From DLKC01 sp002478885 (lineage in GTDB: Bacteria > Bacteroidota > Bacteroidia > Chitinophagales > Chitinophagaceae), in assembly GCA_046329585.1 (NCBI GenBank), contig JAXLUI010000001.1, forward strand, positions 1,984,001-2,048,000: DNA of 64,000 nucleotides, read 5' to 3'. Below, one piece after another: positions 43,320 to 50,353 of this stretch. The notes beneath the pieces were generated by a model, which saw only the letters and a program-made list of their open reading frames with translations, ran no database searches and was not told the origin of the DNA. The translations under genes and the position numbers were made by a program. Numbering within the stretch: position 1 is the stretch's first letter; every line of letters begins with the position of its first letter.

Positions 43320-44081
43320 ATGAAAAAGAAAACTTTAGCATTTATTGTATTGCTATGCTTCACTTTCCTTTCTGTCAAGACTTTCGCACAACCAATGACA
43401 TCAAATTTAAAAGTCTGTTTCCAGGATGGCTATTATACCTACAAGTTTGCAGACCTGCAAATGACGGGCGTTGATACATATTATGGAGTGGGAAACTCAG
43501 ATGCTTATGGTGGCAGCAGGGTCACGCTGTGGTTGGATCTTACAAAGGGCATCTCCAGCGGGCAAATGGAAATGCACGTAATCAACCCCAATCCTGACGG
43601 TTGTAATTTTTACAACGATTCATTTGTTTATACAGGTGCTGCTATGGTAGTAAAAAATGGCAGCATATCATATAGCGGCAATGGCAACTGGACCAGTTAC
43701 TGTTTTGGCTCCGTTCTCTTCACAGGTACATGGTATGCCCAGGGACCTTGCGGAAAATCATTTGCGCCTAAGCCAGGAACTAAGCCGACAGACACAAAAA
43801 AGAACGCAGATAATAATGCGCTTAAAATTTCTCCCAACCCTGCGAAAGACTATACGCACATAGCGTACAAGATTTCGTCACAGGCAAAAGTGAATATTAC
43901 TATTTATGACATTAACGGGCTTACAGTAAAAACACTCGTAAATGAAAGTAAAGCTGCAGGCGCGTATAATATTTCCTGGAACATGCTTAACAAAAATGGA
44001 ACGAAAGTATCTCCCGGCATTTATAAAGTAACGGCAATAGTCGATGGCAAAATCCTCACCGGTAATTTGCAGGCACTTTAG
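43320..44081 (+). CDS. Secreted protein with T9SS type A (FlgD-like) C-terminal domain
   Basis: A 253-residue exported protein: signal MKKKTLAFIVLLCFTFLSVK, an N-terminal beta-rich domain of about 130 residues with six Cys (no family recognised), a Lys/Thr/Pro linker near residue 155 (KPGTKPTDTKKNADNNAL), and a C-terminal FlgD-like sorting domain (ISPNPAKDYTHIAYKI, INITIYD-type strand, GIYKVTAIVDGKIL). The C-terminal domain would be removed on export through the type IX system. The N-terminal part may bind a ligand at the surface; nothing further can be said. Confidence 0.8.
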   Translation: MKKKTLAFIVLLCFTFLSVKTFAQPMTSNLKVCFQDGYYTYKFADLQMTGVDTYYGVGNSDAYGGSRVTLWLDLTKGISSGQMEMHVINPNPDGCNFYNDSFVYTGAAMVVKNGSISYSGNGNWTSYCFGSVLFTGTWYAQGPCGKSFAPKPGTKPTDTKKNADNNALKISPNPAKDYTHIAYKISSQAKVNITIYDINGLTVKTLVNESKAAGAYNISWNMLNKNGTKVSPGIYKVTAIVDGKILTGNLQAL

Positions 44082-44097
44082 AAAATTAACAAACATA

Positions 44098-44137
44098 ACA
44101 AAGGGTTGTACAGGCAGTAGCAGCCCTTTGTTGTTTC
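44098..44137 (+). terminator. Intrinsic terminator after the T9SS protein gene
   Basis: ACAAAGGG and CCCTTTGT pair across a 19-base loop that contains a smaller self-complementary part. TTGTTT follows. It begins 16 bases after the stop codon. Confidence 0.6.
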
Positions 44138-44190
44138 CATATGCAGCAACTTATAATACGGGAGGAACACAAAATCGTATCGCTCTTTAT

Positions 44191-44364
44191 GAGCCAAGCT
44201 TCAGCAATGCTATTTGGCATCGTTGCGTCGCACACTTCAACTGCAGCAAGATGCTGAACAAGATATTTGACCGCATTGAAGCTTTTTTTGGATGCCATAT
44301 TTACAAAAGATGAACATAGCGTCGCAAGCAAAGATGCCTTTAGTAATACAGCCGGTAAACAAAA
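44191..44364 (+). repeat. Family A dispersed repeat, copy A14 (left half clear, right half degenerate)
   Basis: GAGCCAAGCTTCAGC at 44191 begins the left arm; the core CGTTGCGTCGCACACTTCAA is at 44221-44240. The right half at 44317-44364 reads TAGCGTCGCAAGCAAAGATG then ACAGCCGGTAAACAAAA and aligns with the right arm of A7. It lies in the gap between the T9SS gene and phoH; the remainder holds only the phoH promoter. Confidence 0.7.
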
Positions 44365-44442
44365 CCTTTACCATTTCTTTAGATAAAATTGTTGCGTTAA
44401 AAATGGAACTTTATATCCACAATCTGTGAATAACATTAAGCG

Positions 44443-44472
44443 TTGTGTTTCAATTTTAATAAATTAAATTTG
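44443..44472 (+). promoter_or_regulatory. Promoter of phoH
   Basis: TTG at 44443-44445, a 19-base spacer and TAAATTTG at 44465-44472 fit the Bacteroidota sigma-ABfr consensus exactly at the -7 element. The phoH start codon follows 58 bases later. Confidence 0.75.
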
Positions 44473-44530
44473 AGAGAGCCCTTAAGTTAGAGAGACCGAA
44501 AAATAATTAATCACTAAAATTGGAAAACCT

Positions 44531-45514
44531 TTGACTGAAACAATCATCAACCTCGAATCTGTTAATCCGATTGAATTTTTTGGCGTGAATAACAGAAAGC
44601 TTGACCTGCTGAAAAAGAAATTTCCCTTATTGAAAATCCTTTCAAGAGGTACGCAGGTAAAATTGAGTGGTTCCCCTGAACAAATTGAAACAGCCCGTGA
44701 AAAAATTGATCTCATTATCCAGTACATGGAGCGCAATGGAGACATGAGTGATAATTATTTCGAGCAAATACTCGGGGGAGACGATGCAGAAACTATTGAT
44801 AACTTTAAAGAAAGAAATCCTAATGACATTCTTGTGTTGGGGCCGAATGGAAAAACAGTGCGTGCCCGAACCATTAACCAGAAACGGATGGTTACTGCAA
44901 GCGATAAAAATGATATCGTATTTGCTGTTGGGCCAGCCGGTACCGGTAAAACGTATACAGCAGTTGCGCTTGCTGTACGTGCATTGAAAAATAAAATTGT
45001 AAAGAAAATCATTCTCACCAGGCCTGCTGTTGAGGCAGGTGAAAATCTTGGGTTTTTACCGGGTGACCTTAAAGAAAAGATTGATCCATACCTGCGCCCG
45101 TTGTACGATGCGCTGGACGACATGATCCCCGCCGATAAGCTTGGCTATTATATGAGCACACGCACCATTGAAATTGCGCCACTGGCTTATATGCGCGGAC
45201 GAACATTGGACAACGCATTCATCATACTTGATGAGGCGCAAAATGCAAATGACCTGCAGCTAAAAATGTTTTTGACGCGTATCGGTGCAAATGCGAAAGC
45301 CATTATCACAGGTGATCCCACACAGATTGATTTACCAAAGAACCAACGGAGCGGTTTGGAAAAGGCCATCCGCATTCTGCAGAACATTGATGGTATTTCG
45401 CACATTGAACTGGATGAAGAAGATGTTGTGCGCCATAAACTGGTAAAAGCTATTATTAAAGCTTACGACAAGGAAAGAGAGAAAGAGGGAGCGCCCTCCT
45501 ATCACAGGGACTAG
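44531..45514 (+). CDS. phoH: PhoH family ATPase
   Basis: A 327-residue cytoplasmic protein starting at TTG 44531; no ATG is available at the conserved N-terminus (TETIINLESVNPIEFFGVNN). A KH-like nucleic-acid-binding segment (about residues 20-70) precedes the P-loop ATPase domain: Walker A FAVGPAGTGKTYTAVALAV near residue 140, KIILTRPAVEAGENLGFLPG, and Walker B NAFIILDEAQNANDLQLKMF near 232, then ITGDPTQIDLP. PhoH proteins are linked to RNA metabolism and phosphate stress in other bacteria; the exact role in this phylum is not known. It has its own promoter and terminator. Confidence 0.92.
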   Translation: MTETIINLESVNPIEFFGVNNRKLDLLKKKFPLLKILSRGTQVKLSGSPEQIETAREKIDLIIQYMERNGDMSDNYFEQILGGDDAETIDNFKERNPNDILVLGPNGKTVRARTINQKRMVTASDKNDIVFAVGPAGTGKTYTAVALAVRALKNKIVKKIILTRPAVEAGENLGFLPGDLKEKIDPYLRPLYDALDDMIPADKLGYYMSTRTIEIAPLAYMRGRTLDNAFIILDEAQNANDLQLKMFLTRIGANAKAIITGDPTQIDLPKNQRSGLEKAIRILQNIDGISHIELDEEDVVRHKLVKAIIKAYDKEREKEGAPSYHRD

Positions 45515-45529
45515 TATTCAATCAATAAT

Positions 45530-45562
45530 AAAAAGAGGCGGTGAATTACCGCCTCTTTTATT
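45530..45562. terminator. Intrinsic terminator after phoH
   Basis: AAAAGAGGCGGT-GAATT-ACCGCCTCTTTTA has a 12-bp perfect stem flanked by A and T runs on both sides. It starts 16 bases after the phoH stop. Confidence 0.88.
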
Positions 45563-45650
45563 TGGCAGCCGCGACAAGCTATAGCATAATTGCAGAACAT
45601 TTATTACCGGATGAGTGCTAATTTTGAAACCGGCTCAAGAAAAAAACGAT

Positions 45651-46052
45651 ATGAAATATCTAAGCATATTACTGGCTGCTGTTTTGTTATGCAACTGCAA
45701 CGACAAAGTGAACTATCCAAAAGCGGAAAATGCTTTTGATGCAGGCCGTGAATTTATTGACGGTTGTTTAAAGGGTGACTTTGACAAAGCAGCCTTTTAT
45801 ATGATCAATGACGATAAGAACAATGATCTGCTGCTTACCCAGAAGCGGAATTTCAACGACAAGAGCAAAGCTGAACAACAGCAGTACCATGATGCATCGA
45901 TCATCATCAATGAAGATGCTACGTTAAACGACTCTACGCATATCATCAACTATCAGAATTCATTTGACAAAACGGGTAGAAAGGTAAAAGTGATCCTGCG
46001 AAACGGTGTTTGGCTGGTAGATTTTAAATACACGTTCGACGGCAATCTTTAG
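45651..46052 (+). CDS. Small DUF4878-like lipoprotein
   Basis: ATG 45651 is preferred over the frame's first codon (45615) because it begins a lipoprotein signal, MKYLSILLAAVLLCNC, with the lipid Cys at residue 16. The mature domain of about 118 residues (NAFDAGREFIDGCLKGDFDK ... LRNGVWLVDFKYTF) resembles the DUF4878/NTF2-like lipoproteins of Bacteroidota. The function is unknown. It may be the first gene of the series leading to crcB, 23 bases downstream. Confidence 0.72.
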   Translation: MKYLSILLAAVLLCNCNDKVNYPKAENAFDAGREFIDGCLKGDFDKAAFYMINDDKNNDLLLTQKRNFNDKSKAEQQQYHDASIIINEDATLNDSTHIINYQNSFDKTGRKVKVILRNGVWLVDFKYTFDGNL

Positions 46053-46075
46053 GCAACAACTGTCAGCAATAATTT

Positions 46076-46462
46076 ATGAACAGCTCACTCAAAACTTTAT
46101 TGATCGTTTTCGCAGGTAGCGGCCTGGGTGGTGTAGCGAGGTATGGCATGCAAAACTGGTTTGCCAGGTTCTATGCATTGGCATTTCCTTTTGGCACATT
46201 TACAGTAAACCTTATTGGCTGCCTGCTCATCGGTTTGTTTTATGCGTTAAGTGAGAAAGGTAACCTTCTGACGCCGGAGTGGAGGATGGCATTAACAACG
46301 GGCTTTTGTGGCGGCTTTACAACCTTCTCCACCTTTGCCTACGAAAACATGAACCTGCTTCGTACAGGCGACTATCTTTATTTCGGGTTGTACATTGCCG
46401 GAAGCGTGCTGTTGGGAATTGCAGCAGTTTTTCTTGGGGTTATCAGCGTAAAATATCTTTAA
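46076..46462 (+). CDS. crcB: Fluoride efflux channel CrcB/Fluc
   Basis: A 128-residue membrane protein with four hydrophobic helices. It shows the Fluc signature: SGLGGVARYGMQ at the N-terminus, PFGTFTVNLIGCLLIGLFYA (the NLIG region with the conserved Asn) and TGFCGGFTTFSTFAYENM, where the central Gly-Phe-x-Gly-x-x-Thr-Thr-Phe-Ser-Thr lines the pore. It works as an antiparallel dimer expelling fluoride. It is followed after 10 bases by a DUF190 gene and then by inorganic pyrophosphatase, an enzyme that fluoride inhibits. No fluoride riboswitch was recognised upstream. Confidence 0.93.
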   Translation: MNSSLKTLLIVFAGSGLGGVARYGMQNWFARFYALAFPFGTFTVNLIGCLLIGLFYALSEKGNLLTPEWRMALTTGFCGGFTTFSTFAYENMNLLRTGDYLYFGLYIAGSVLLGIAAVFLGVISVKYL

Positions 46463-46472
46463 ACCATAAACC

Positions 46473-46823
46473 ATGCAAAACGGCGAAGCATTACTGTTGC
46501 GCATATTCGTCGGGGAATCTGACCGGCTTGAACATAAGCCCGTTTACGAGGTTATCGTAACAAAAGCAAGAGAATGTGGGCTTGCAGGGGCAACCGTGTT
46601 AAGAGGCATGCTAGGTTACGGGGCGAGCGCAGTTATACATTCAGCAAGGCTGATAGACATCTCGGAAAACCTGCCGGTAATCGTTGAAATGGTGGACGAA
46701 GCAGCAAAAATTAATTCCTTTATCCCTGTAATAAACGATATTTTTGAAAGAACCGGCAAAGGCGCTTTGATGACAACCGAAAAATTAACTGTTATTTACT
46801 ACCAGCCGGGAAAGCAGCATTAA
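46473..46823 (+). CDS. DUF190 family protein
   Basis: A 116-residue soluble protein with a ferredoxin-like, PII-like fold typical of DUF190: VYEVIVTKARECGLAGATVL, RGMLGYGASAVIHSARLID, and ENLPVIVEMVDEAAKINSFI. DUF190 genes are regularly found beside crcB in many phyla, which points to fluoride response, though the biochemical role is not established. Spacing of 10 bases from crcB indicates one transcript. Confidence 0.9.
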   Translation: MQNGEALLLRIFVGESDRLEHKPVYEVIVTKARECGLAGATVLRGMLGYGASAVIHSARLIDISENLPVIVEMVDEAAKINSFIPVINDIFERTGKGALMTTEKLTVIYYQPGKQH

Positions 46824-46888
46824 CTTTGCCCCGCGAACCTTCTCAAAGGTTCAACAACAGCAACAATAACAAAACAACATCTAAACTT

Positions 46889-47434
46889 ATGATGACAGTA
46901 TTACATCCATGGCACGGCGTACATTTTGGAGACCAGGCACCGAGAGTTGTAAATGCAGTAATTGAAATACCACAGGGTTCCAGAACCAAATACGAAATCG
47001 ATAAGCCAACAGGGCTATTAAAATTAGACCGCGTTATTTATTCATCGTTTCATTATCCTTCCAACTACGGGTTTATTCCTCAAACTTACGGCGATGACAA
47101 AGACCCGCTGGACATACTTGTGCTGTCCGGGCAGATCATTCAACCGCTTTGCATTGTGGAAGCAAAGGTGATCGGCGTAATGCAAATGATCGATGGTGGC
47201 GATGCCGACGATAAAATTATTGCAGTGGCAGCGCATGATAAGTCGATCAACTATATCAATAATATAGAAGAATTGCCCAAACATTTCTTTGATGAGCTAC
47301 GCCACTTTTTCGAGGAATACAAAACCCTTGAAAACAAAAGCGTGCAGGTAGAAGATTACGGCGATAAAGCCACTGCCCTTAAAATCGTTGAGGAAGCGAT
47401 ACAGTCATACAAAGACAACTTCAAAAAATCCTGA
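46889..47434 (+). CDS. ppa: Inorganic pyrophosphatase (family I)
   Basis: ATG 46889 (or the adjacent ATG 46892) is the likely start; the longer frame from 46826 adds an unlike-family low-complexity leader. The protein of 181 residues shows the soluble PPase landmarks VIEIPQGSRTKYEIDKPTG, YPSNYGFIPQTYGDDKDPLD with the Asp cluster that binds Mg and pyrophosphate, and DGGDADDKIIAVAAHD. It hydrolyses pyrophosphate to drive biosynthesis. The TauE/SafE gene overlaps its stop by one base (TGATG). Confidence 0.93.
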   Translation: MMTVLHPWHGVHFGDQAPRVVNAVIEIPQGSRTKYEIDKPTGLLKLDRVIYSSFHYPSNYGFIPQTYGDDKDPLDILVLSGQIIQPLCIVEAKVIGVMQMIDGGDADDKIIAVAAHDKSINYINNIEELPKHFFDELRHFFEEYKTLENKSVQVEDYGDKATALKIVEEAIQSYKDNFKKS

Positions 47435-47805
47435 TGAGTGCGCAAACCATAATGTTGTTGCTCGTTATTGGCCTTTTAGCGGGCATTATCAGTGGCCTGG
47501 TGGGCGTTGGTGGCGGTATTATAATTGTGCCCGCCCTGGTGCTGCTATTGGGTTTTACGCAGCAACAGGCACAGGGCACCTCATTGGGCCTGCTGCTTTT
47601 ACCCGTTGGCATTCTCGCGGTGTGGAATTACTATCAAAAAGGGCAGGTCGATATTAAGATTGTACTCATCATGGCTTTGGCATTTACCATCGGGGGCTGG
47701 CTTGGCAGCAAGCTGGCATTAAGCATTTCACAGGCTGATCTTAAAAAAGTTTTCGCCGGCGTACTTATTATTGTAGGAATAAAGATGCTCTTTTTCGATA
47801 AATAA
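47434..47805 (+). CDS. Half-length TauE/SafE (TSUP) family membrane protein
   Basis: A 123-residue membrane protein with four helices, about half the usual TSUP length (about 250). It carries one copy of the family repeat: GLLAGIISGLVGVGGGIIIV near residue 10, AQGTSLGLLLLPVG near 45 and GGWLGSKLALSISQADLKKV near 85. Half-size members presumably dimerise. The substrate (sulfite, sulfonate or another organic anion) cannot be read from the sequence. Translation is coupled to ppa through the overlapping TGATG. Confidence 0.85.
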   Translation: MSAQTIMLLLVIGLLAGIISGLVGVGGGIIIVPALVLLLGFTQQQAQGTSLGLLLLPVGILAVWNYYQKGQVDIKIVLIMALAFTIGGWLGSKLALSISQADLKKVFAGVLIIVGIKMLFFDK

Positions 47806-47832
47806 AAACTTCGGCAATATTCATCTGAGTAT

Positions 47833-47840
47833 TATTTTTG
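47833..47840 (+). promoter_or_regulatory. Putative -7 box TATTTTTG upstream of the small membrane protein gene
   Basis: TATTTTTG fits TAnnTTTG and lies 19 bases upstream of the ATG at 47860. A weak -33 (TTCGG) stands about 19 bases further upstream. Confidence 0.5.
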
Positions 47841-47859
47841 CACAAACTAAAAAACGCAT

Positions 47860-48012
47860 ATGGAAGCCAACAGGTCAACCGCAAAATACTGGATGTTATT
47901 CTTTCTTTGGTTAGTTATACTTATAGTGCTGATGATTTTTTTAAGACAGTTTTTCTGGCTGGCATTACCTGGTGTGGTTACTTATTTCGCGCTGGCTATG
48001 GACATTATGTAA
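47860..48012 (+). CDS. 50-residue small membrane protein
   Basis: A short frame from ATG 47860 to TAA 48012 encodes a small, strongly hydrophobic protein: a polar basic N-terminus (MEANRSTAKYW), one long transmembrane segment (MLFFLWLVILIVLMIF), then LRQFFWLALPGVVTYFALAM as a probable second membrane or amphipathic helix. It has a plausible promoter 19 bases upstream and a strong terminator downstream at 48106-48144. The gene is too short for ordinary gene finders and I do not recognise a family, but the composition and flanking signals favour a real gene. Confidence 0.6.
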   Translation: MEANRSTAKYWMLFFLWLVILIVLMIFLRQFFWLALPGVVTYFALAMDIM

Positions 48013-48018
48013 TTCATT

Positions 48019-48230
48019 GGCCGGGCACTAACTGTTAAACCGGGCTTGGTTGCGTCGCACTCTTGTACGGCAACAATTCAATGCAGCAAATATTTTATAC
48101 CTGTTAAAGCTGCAGCAACTTATGGTTGCTGCAGCTTTTTTTTTGCTTCCGCCCTGTCCGGAAATGAGGAGAACGCTGAAGGGTGCGACGCAACAGTCGA
48201 TGCCAGTGGCACAAAGCCGGTATCATAAAA
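48019..48230 (+). repeat. Family A dispersed repeat, copy A15 (complete, with internal terminator hairpin)
   Basis: The left outer arm begins GGCCGGGCACTAAC at 48019, core GTTGCGTCGCACTCTTGTAC at 48049-48068. The right core GGGTGCGACGCAACAG is at 48181-48196 and the outer arm ends TGCCAGTGGCACAAAGCCGG. The interior differs from other copies and contains the hairpin listed separately. Confidence 0.82.
48106..48144 (+). terminator. Strong intrinsic terminator inside family A copy A15
   Basis: AAAGCTGCAGCAAC-TTATG-GTTGCTGCAGCTTT is a perfect 14-bp stem with a 5-base loop, followed by a run of nine T. It would end transcription of the small membrane protein gene or the ppa unit. Confidence 0.88.
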
Positions 48231-48234
48231 TAAA

Positions 48235-48266
48235 AATGCCGCCTTTATTCAAGACGGCATTTTGCT
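48235..48266 (-). terminator. Intrinsic terminator of the Sus-like operon
   Basis: AAAATGCCG and CGGCATTTT pair across a short loop that itself holds CTT/AAG. On the minus strand a T-rich stretch (ATTTTTATTTT) follows. It lies about 22 bases beyond the susF-like stop at 48288. Confidence 0.8.
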
Positions 48267-48287
48267 ATCAAAAGCATTAATAATACT

Positions 48288-49433
48288 TTACTGCGCTGTT
48301 ACGGTGAATTGATTGGTTGCAAAATTCGCCTGTATCTTATAATTGCCGCTGGCTGACGGGCCAGGGAAATTGTCTGGCTTATCGTAACCAAATTCGCCAC
48401 CGGCTGAAAGACCGGTCAGCGTTTTGTCGGCCACTGAATATTTGTGGTCCCAGCTTCCGTTTACGGGCAACATCAGGTATTCCTTACCACCATTTAACTG
48501 GGTGGTTATTTCGAATACAGAAGAATTAATTCTCGTAAACTGCTGTGACGGAACCGGAACAGGGTTTGACCAGCCGCCCTGTGTGGCATCGCCGACAAGG
48601 AAAAGGTTAGTTGGCAAACTGCCTGTATAAGGTGTAAGCGTAAATTTACCCAACTGGAAGTCGAGCTTTATCAGGTATTGGCCAGCTGTTGCAGGGCCGG
48701 GGAAATTATCAGAAAGGTCGTAACCGAAATCACCACCTGCAGAAAGGTTTGGCAATGTTTTATTTGCTACTGAATATTTGTGATCCCAACTACCATTCAC
48801 AGGTAAAACAAGGTACTCTTTATTTGCTGCGAGATTAAAGACACCTGCAAATGTTGTTTCGTCGGTTTGCACAAACTCCTGCGAAGGAACCGGTACAGGG
48901 TTCGACCAACCACCTTCAGAAGCATCACCGACTAGGTATAATTTTCCTGATGCAGGCAGCGCGATCTTCGGAGGAATTTTGTACGCTGTCATCGGTATTG
49001 TAAGCACATTGGAGAGCAATTGATCGTTATTGTTTGCATAAGAAGAAACAACACGCACCTCCATATCGTGAGACTCGCCAAACGCATATCCTTTGCCTAA
49101 CAAAATGGCATTGATTTCTTTACCGGTAAAGGAAACCTGCTGATCGCCGGAAACTGTTTTTGAAGAAGAAGCAGCAAAGTTATTGCCAGCTTCATCTATC
49201 TGAACAATATATTTCACCGTTTCTTTATCAGTTGCGTATTTGGGATCAGACCAGGAGAATACAACCACATCGGAAAGCGAATCGGCTGGAGCCGGGGCAA
49301 TAGCATTAACCGAGCTTGCAAGCACGGTAGCTATCCCACCCTGGTAAACCGGCAGGTCGCCGACCTTATCGCAAGCTGCAAAGAGCGTAACCACAACGGC
49401 TGCAGACAGCATTAATTTTGACATGTATTTCAT
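48288..49433 (-). CDS. SusE/SusF-type outer-membrane lipoprotein with duplicated C-terminal module
   Basis: A 381-residue surface lipoprotein. The signal ends LFAAC (Cys near residue 21; the start could also be the ATG three codons later). Residues 25-150 form a SusE N-terminal Ig-like domain (VVFSWSDPKYATDKETVKYI). Two close copies of a carbohydrate-binding module follow: YLVGDASEGGWSNPVPVPSQ ... GSWDHKYSVANKTL (about 165-270) and FLVGDATQGGWSNPVPVPSQ ... GSWDHKYSVADKTL (about 277-381). The duplication is recent, judging by the near identity. It is the last gene of the Sus-like operon and probably binds glycan on the cell surface. Confidence 0.86.
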   Translation of the reverse strand: MKYMSKLMLSAAVVVTLFAACDKVGDLPVYQGGIATVLASSVNAIAPAPADSLSDVVVFSWSDPKYATDKETVKYIVQIDEAGNNFAASSSKTVSGDQQVSFTGKEINAILLGKGYAFGESHDMEVRVVSSYANNNDQLLSNVLTIPMTAYKIPPKIALPASGKLYLVGDASEGGWSNPVPVPSQEFVQTDETTFAGVFNLAANKEYLVLPVNGSWDHKYSVANKTLPNLSAGGDFGYDLSDNFPGPATAGQYLIKLDFQLGKFTLTPYTGSLPTNLFLVGDATQGGWSNPVPVPSQQFTRINSSVFEITTQLNGGKEYLMLPVNGSWDHKYSVADKTLTGLSAGGEFGYDKPDNFPGPSASGNYKIQANFATNQFTVTAQ

Positions 49434-49488
49434 AAAACTTTTTTTATATGGGTCAGCCAGTGAAAAATATCAGCCGACTGATCGTTAA

Positions 49489-50328
49489 TTATTGTTTGGT
49501 TACAGTAAATTTTCCTCTCTGGAAGTCCACGGTAATTTTATAGCTTCCGGAAGATGGAGGTCCGGGGAACTGGGGATCGGAGTCTCTCTTCTCAAAATCG
49601 CCACCTTCCCATGTACCGCCGGCAAGCATATGATATTGAGATCCCCAAACGCCTTGTTCCTGTATCAGTTTATAACCACCATTTCCGGGTAGTGTTACAA
49701 CCAGCTCATAAACGGTTTCAGACACCTTAGTGAATGCCTGGTTTACATCGTAAGGAGCAGGCAACGGATTAGACCATCCTGAAGGTGCAGCATCACCAAC
49801 CATCCAGAGTGTGCCGTTTGTTGGCGGCGTTACCTTTGGAGGAATAGCATAAGGTGTGGCGGTAAAGCTGAGCACATTTGAATAAAGTGGAACAGCGCCA
49901 TTAGTGCCTAGAGTTGCCGTTACCCTCATTTCGAGCGTATGAGAAACACCAACCTTCAATTGCAGCTGGTTCAGCATATAGTCGTTCATTTGGGTTACGG
50001 TAAACGATTTGCTAAGTTCTTTGCTCACTGCAACACTTTGCCTGTTTGGGTTGGTGAAATTAGAGCCTGCAGTGTCGATTTCAATTACGTAAGACACATC
50101 CTGTGAACTTATTCCAGTGGTAAACTGGTAATTAGGATTCGTCCAGCTTAAGGTAAGTGCTTCGTTGGCTGCATCGGCATAGTTAAGATTTAAATCTCCT
50201 GTAACAGACGAAGACAATTGCGGCGCAGTGCCGCCCTTGAAGAAATCTTTCACTTCATCCTTCTCGCAAGACCAAAGAGATATGGCAAGCGTAGCCAAAA
50301 GGAATAATGTTTTTGATATATTTTTCAT
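49489..50328 (-). CDS. SusE-type outer-membrane lipoprotein
   Basis: A 279-residue surface lipoprotein with a signal ending ISLWSC (Cys near residue 21). It has a SusE Ig-like domain (about 30-165; ALTLSWTNPNYQF, YVIEIDTAG) and one C-terminal binding module (about 172-279; LWMVGDAAPSGWSNPLPAPY, VWGSQYHMLAGGTW) homologous to the two modules of the next protein. Position between susD and the susF-like gene (gaps 25 and 55 bases) makes it part of the same transcript. It probably presents glycan to the SusC/D complex. Confidence 0.85.
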   Translation of the reverse strand: MKNISKTLFLLATLAISLWSCEKDEVKDFFKGGTAPQLSSSVTGDLNLNYADAANEALTLSWTNPNYQFTTGISSQDVSYVIEIDTAGSNFTNPNRQSVAVSKELSKSFTVTQMNDYMLNQLQLKVGVSHTLEMRVTATLGTNGAVPLYSNVLSFTATPYAIPPKVTPPTNGTLWMVGDAAPSGWSNPLPAPYDVNQAFTKVSETVYELVVTLPGNGGYKLIQEQGVWGSQYHMLAGGTWEGGDFEKRDSDPQFPGPPSSGSYKITVDFQRGKFTVTKQ

Positions 50329-50353
50329 ATCGAGATAATTTTTCTGTTAACGA

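Noticed and set aside
45600..46075. Possible fluoride riboswitch upstream of crcB
   Set aside because: The conserved GG-rich stem and pseudoknot pattern of the crcB motif could not be found in this stretch; the region is occupied by a lipoprotein gene.
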